Shown here in pieces: positions 61,442-64,000 of a stretch of 64,000 bases of DNA (positions are counted from its first letter, which is position 1; every line of letters begins with the position of its first letter). Position numbers and translations under genes: made by a program. The stretch is from Pseudorasbora parva (lineage: Eukaryota > Chordata > Actinopteri > Cypriniformes > Gobionidae). The notes beneath the pieces were generated by a model. The model saw only the letters and a list, made by a program, of their open reading frames with translations, was not told the origin of the DNA and searched no databases. Where the stretch lies: contig NC_090172.1 of the NCBI RefSeq assembly GCF_024679245.1, positions 9,625,733 through 9,689,732 on the forward strand, in the 5' to 3' direction.

Positions 61442-64000
61442 CTATTTTTCAGCAGTGCTTGGCTTCCACACCTGAGCCGCACTCTTCTTAGCTGAAAATT
61501 TTGGCTTTGGGGCAGCAGTGATACTACCTCCAGAGACAGAGTCAGCTCTTGCCGCTACTGGGAAAGATGGTACAACATAAGAACTAGGGGCTGGTTGGTA
61601 GGAAAGTGCAGGTCCAGCTTGATATACTGGATTAGGACCTGCCTGATAGGAGGGTGGGGAGGGATGCTGGTAGGGTGGACTTGGTGCTTGTTGGTAAGGA
61701 TTTAAAGGAGGTTGTTGGTAAGTTTGTTGGGGGTTGTATTCTTGTTGATATGGGACTTGATGAGGATGTTGTTGATAAGCATTTAGGACCGGCTGATATG
61801 TGTCAGGGGGGACTTGGTGGTAAAGGCCATCATGCATAGGTGACTGACCAGCCATTCCATAGGGTTGCTGGGCCTGTTGTGGCATAAAACCATAAGGGGG
61901 AGGGCCTTGGTTATATGTCATTTGCTGGTTTTGATTTGGAGCACCTAGTGCTTGGGCTTCAATTTGGGCCTGGGCCTGAGCCTGGGCTTCAGCTGCTTTT
62001 TGAGCAGCTAGCTTTTCAGCTGTCTCCTTTTCTGCAGCAAGTTTCTCTGCTGCTGGGCCATAGGTGAAAAGGGAGGATTTCAGCTGATAGGGCTGATGTT
62101 TCATGACATCGAGAACATGAAGAGGTTTCGGGGCAGGTTTTCCCTTATCTTTGCTTTTGTTCTTGTTTGTTGTTGAAGAGCTAGAGGGGGGAGGCTGTTT
62201 CATAGCACCCGGTGGATATGACGGTGAATGAATTGGATTATATGCCAAAGGTGGGGGAGCCCGGCAATTGGGTGAATATTTCCAGGAATTTGACAAAGAA
62301 GCAGAAGGTGAAGATGGTCTTGCCTTATTTGACTGCACTGTGGTAGAATCCACAATGTACTTCTCCATTCTTGATTGCCTCTTGGCGAAAAGTTCAGCTC
62401 CTTTCCCTTTCAAGGCTGGCATCTCGAAAGCTGAACCAAAACCTGAGGTTGACATACTACTTGTTGGAACAGGGGATGGTACCTTGGTCCCAGGGGTATA
62501 TGAATTCATTCGTCGTGGAGGAGTGGGCTGAGTGGTCTGAGATGGACTCCAAGGCTTGATTGGTTGAGATGGCGACTTCTGGGTTGCAGTTTGGGCTATG
62601 TTTCCAACTGAACCTTGCTGGTGTTGGGGTGCCCAAGCATTTACAGCTGGTTGAGACTGAGATTGTGGCGGTATCCATTGGCTCACAGGTGGCGGTGATG
62701 CCTGCTGTTGAGGTTTTGGTGCCCATGGAGGATGCACCTGAGGCTGAGTTGGTGGCATTGGCTGAGCCCAGGGAGGCTGAATTTGATTCTGTTCAGGTGT
62801 CCAAGAGTTTATTACCTGTTGAGGATGTTGTTGAGAAGCAGGTTCTTGTCCCCACTGTGGATGTGGCTGGGACTGGACTGGTATTTGTGGCCAAGGATTC
62901 ATAGGTTGCTGCACTGGGGCAGTCGGCTGAGGTGGTGAATGAGTCTGTTGAGCCCACGGAGGCTGTGCTTGAACTGGACTCTGTGGTTGAGTCCAGGCAT
63001 TTGCAAATGGCTGTGGTGGCTCTTGCTGCTTGGCCTGAGAGACCCAAGGTGGTTGTGGCTGTGACTGCCTCTGAGGTTGAGCCCAAGAAGGCTGTGGCTG
63101 TTGCTGAGGGGGTGACGCCCAATGTGGCATTAACTGGGATTCTTGGAACTGTTGTTGTTGGGTCCAGGTTGGCTGTTCCTGGGCTTGATTTTGATCTTGT
63201 CGCCAAACATTAATAGGTGGCAGTGCTGGCTCTTGGGTCTGAGACCATGGGGCTTGCGGTGTTGACTGATTTGGACTTGGTACCCACGAACTGATTTGGG
63301 ACTGAGGCTTTGCTTGATGCTTGGGTGGGGGTGAGGTTTTAGGCTGTGTTACCCAAGAAGGCTGGGATTGTGTTTTAGAAGGCACTTGCATTTGTACTTC
63401 TGAAGGACCCTGAGACTGTGTCATCCATTGTGGCTGTGTTTGAGACTGGTTTTGAGATGGGACTTGCAATTGGACCTCATTTGGACCCCAAGAACTTACT
63501 GGAAGCTGCTGATGACCTTGAGTTGGAGCTGGATCCCATGATAGGGCAGATGGATCTGACTGCATAACAGGTGGTGCAACAGGATGAGCAGAATTAATTT
63601 GGTGCTGGGGTTGTTTCTCACTCCAGGTTTCTGGTTGCTGGTTCAGCTCCATCTGAGATTCTGGTTGTTTCCAGGCATTACTTGGAGCAAGTTGTTCAGG
63701 ACAGTGTTGAATATTTTGGGAATCAGGGGCCAATGTAGGTTCTACTTCAGACATGGTTGGGGCCCCTGTTTCGGGGACGAGAGCAGCCTCAACCCCTGTG
63801 ACTGGAGCTTCTGTAGGTCCTGGGACACTGTTTGTAGTTTGCTCTGGGATGGGTTGGTCACTAGATTCTTGTTGAATTGACCATGGGGGAGAAGCTGGGT
63901 TAATGTGAGGTTTAGGAGCTACTGGTGGTGGAACTTTATGTTTCATCTTAGGAGACTGAAGAAAGTTGCAGGCTTCAGCTCCTAAGCTTAAATAATCTTC
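61442..64000 (-). CDS. synpo2: synaptopodin-2 (myopodin), large 3' exon, partial
   Basis: Open on the minus strand from the window edge to TAG at 61444-61442, over 850 codons. The first visible residues, EDYLSLGAEACNFLQSPK, continue in frame, so the Met at 63946 is internal. Synaptopodin-2 hallmarks follow: PPPVAPKPH, then GAELFAKRQSRMEKYIVD (about 62403-62348), APPPLAYNPIHSPSYPPGA, LDVMKHQPYQLKSSLFTY and the end PKPKFSAKKSAAQVWKPS. Synpo2 is an actin- and alpha-actinin-binding Z-disc adaptor. Between the first two motifs lies about 450 residues of Q/P/W-rich low-complexity sequence built on PPW/QSQ units, longer than I recall in mammals. A phase-0 donor inside the exon (CAG|GTGTGG at 61472/61471) would join it to the exon at 58220. 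The N-terminal PDZ part lies outside the window. Confidence 0.92.
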   Translation of the reverse strand, partial: EDYLSLGAEACNFLQSPKMKHKVPPPVAPKPHINPASPPWSIQQESSDQPIPEQTTNSVPGPTEAPVTGVEAALVPETGAPTMSEVEPTLAPDSQNIQHCPEQLAPSNAWKQPESQMELNQQPETWSEKQPQHQINSAHPVAPPVMQSDPSALSWDPAPTQGHQQLPVSSWGPNEVQLQVPSQNQSQTQPQWMTQSQGPSEVQMQVPSKTQSQPSWVTQPKTSPPPKHQAKPQSQISSWVPSPNQSTPQAPWSQTQEPALPPINVWRQDQNQAQEQPTWTQQQQFQESQLMPHWASPPQQQPQPSWAQPQRQSQPQPPWVSQAKQQEPPQPFANAWTQPQSPVQAQPPWAQQTHSPPQPTAPVQQPMNPWPQIPVQSQPHPQWGQEPASQQHPQQVINSWTPEQNQIQPPWAQPMPPTQPQVHPPWAPKPQQQASPPPVSQWIPPQSQSQPAVNAWAPQHQQGSVGNIAQTATQKSPSQPIKPWSPSQTTQPTPPRRMNSYTPGTKVPSPVPTSSMSTSGFGSAFEMPALKGKGAELFAKRQSRMEKYIVDSTTVQSNKARPSSPSASLSNSWKYSPNCRAPPPLAYNPIHSPSYPPGAMKQPPPSSSSTTNKNKSKDKGKPAPKPLHVLDVMKHQPYQLKSSLFTYGPAAEKLAAEKETAEKLAAQKAAEAQAQAQAQIEAQALGAPNQNQQMTYNQGPPPYGFMPQQAQQPYGMAGQSPMHDGLYHQVPPDTYQPVLNAYQQHPHQVPYQQEYNPQQTYQQPPLNPYQQAPSPPYQHPSPPSYQAGPNPVYQAGPALSYQPAPSSYVVPSFPVAARADSVSGGSITAAPKPKFSAKKSAAQVWKPSTAEK

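Noticed and set aside
63946..63946. Met at 63946 as the synpo2 start
   Set aside because: The frame is open upstream with conserved synaptopodin-2 residues (EDYLSLGAEACNF), so this Met is internal.

Overview
This window is teleost nuclear DNA, most likely from a cyprinid (zebrafish/carp-like) fish. It is AT-rich, split into long introns and full of TA, CA and GAA microsatellites. It carries dense layers of hAT, TTAA-target (Kolobok-like), Harbinger-like, Tc1, tRNA-SINE and DIRS-type elements. The host genes have spliced vertebrate exons. There are no prokaryotic features.

Host genes, both on the minus strand: (1) a complete myozenin-2/calsarcin-1 gene (myoz2). Five coding exons (33138-33057, 14665-14499, 14374-14260, 6935-6752, 4604-4358) join in phase to 264 codons plus stop, the same length as I recall for human MYOZ2. 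A probable non-coding first exon and a muscle-type promoter lie near 36420-36675. (2) The 3' part of synaptopodin-2 (synpo2): a long Q/P/W-rich exon that runs off the right edge (61442-64000), and an alternative 3' exon at 57651-58220. SYNPO2 and MYOZ2 are neighbours in human 4q26, and both products act at the muscle Z-disc, so this is conserved synteny of two sarcomeric genes. A small possible plus-strand transcription unit (about 22.05-24.87 kb) lies in myoz2 intron 2, inside a transposon nest.

Layout: 1-4.3 kb, myoz2 downstream flank with inverted repeats, GAA and TA tracts; 4.3-36.7 kb, myoz2 with transposon-filled introns, including an 8.6-kb TTAA-flanked nest at 17.2-25.8 kb; 34.1-35.3 kb, a 1.19-kb element with a 9-bp target duplication; 36.9-38.1 kb, a broken Tc1 element; 38.4-52.8 kb, a 14.3-kb nest in which a hAT-like element (8-bp target duplication) holds a DIRS retroelement and a Harbinger MITE, and carries in its last TA dinucleotide a 7.96-kb CACTG-type element that holds a second DIRS retroelement; 52.8-57 kb, unassigned spacer; 57-64 kb, synpo2.

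Most notable: exact target duplications that order the insertions; two oppositely oriented DIRS elements missing different catalytic parts; a large inverted repeat that brackets myoz2 exon 4; a synpo2 in-exon splice donor that would switch C-termini; a synpo2 stop codon that lies in a transposon TTAA target site; and an intronic copy of a piece of synpo2 coding sequence. I found no clear new defence-like or enzymatic system. The new material is structural (transposon and gene architecture).
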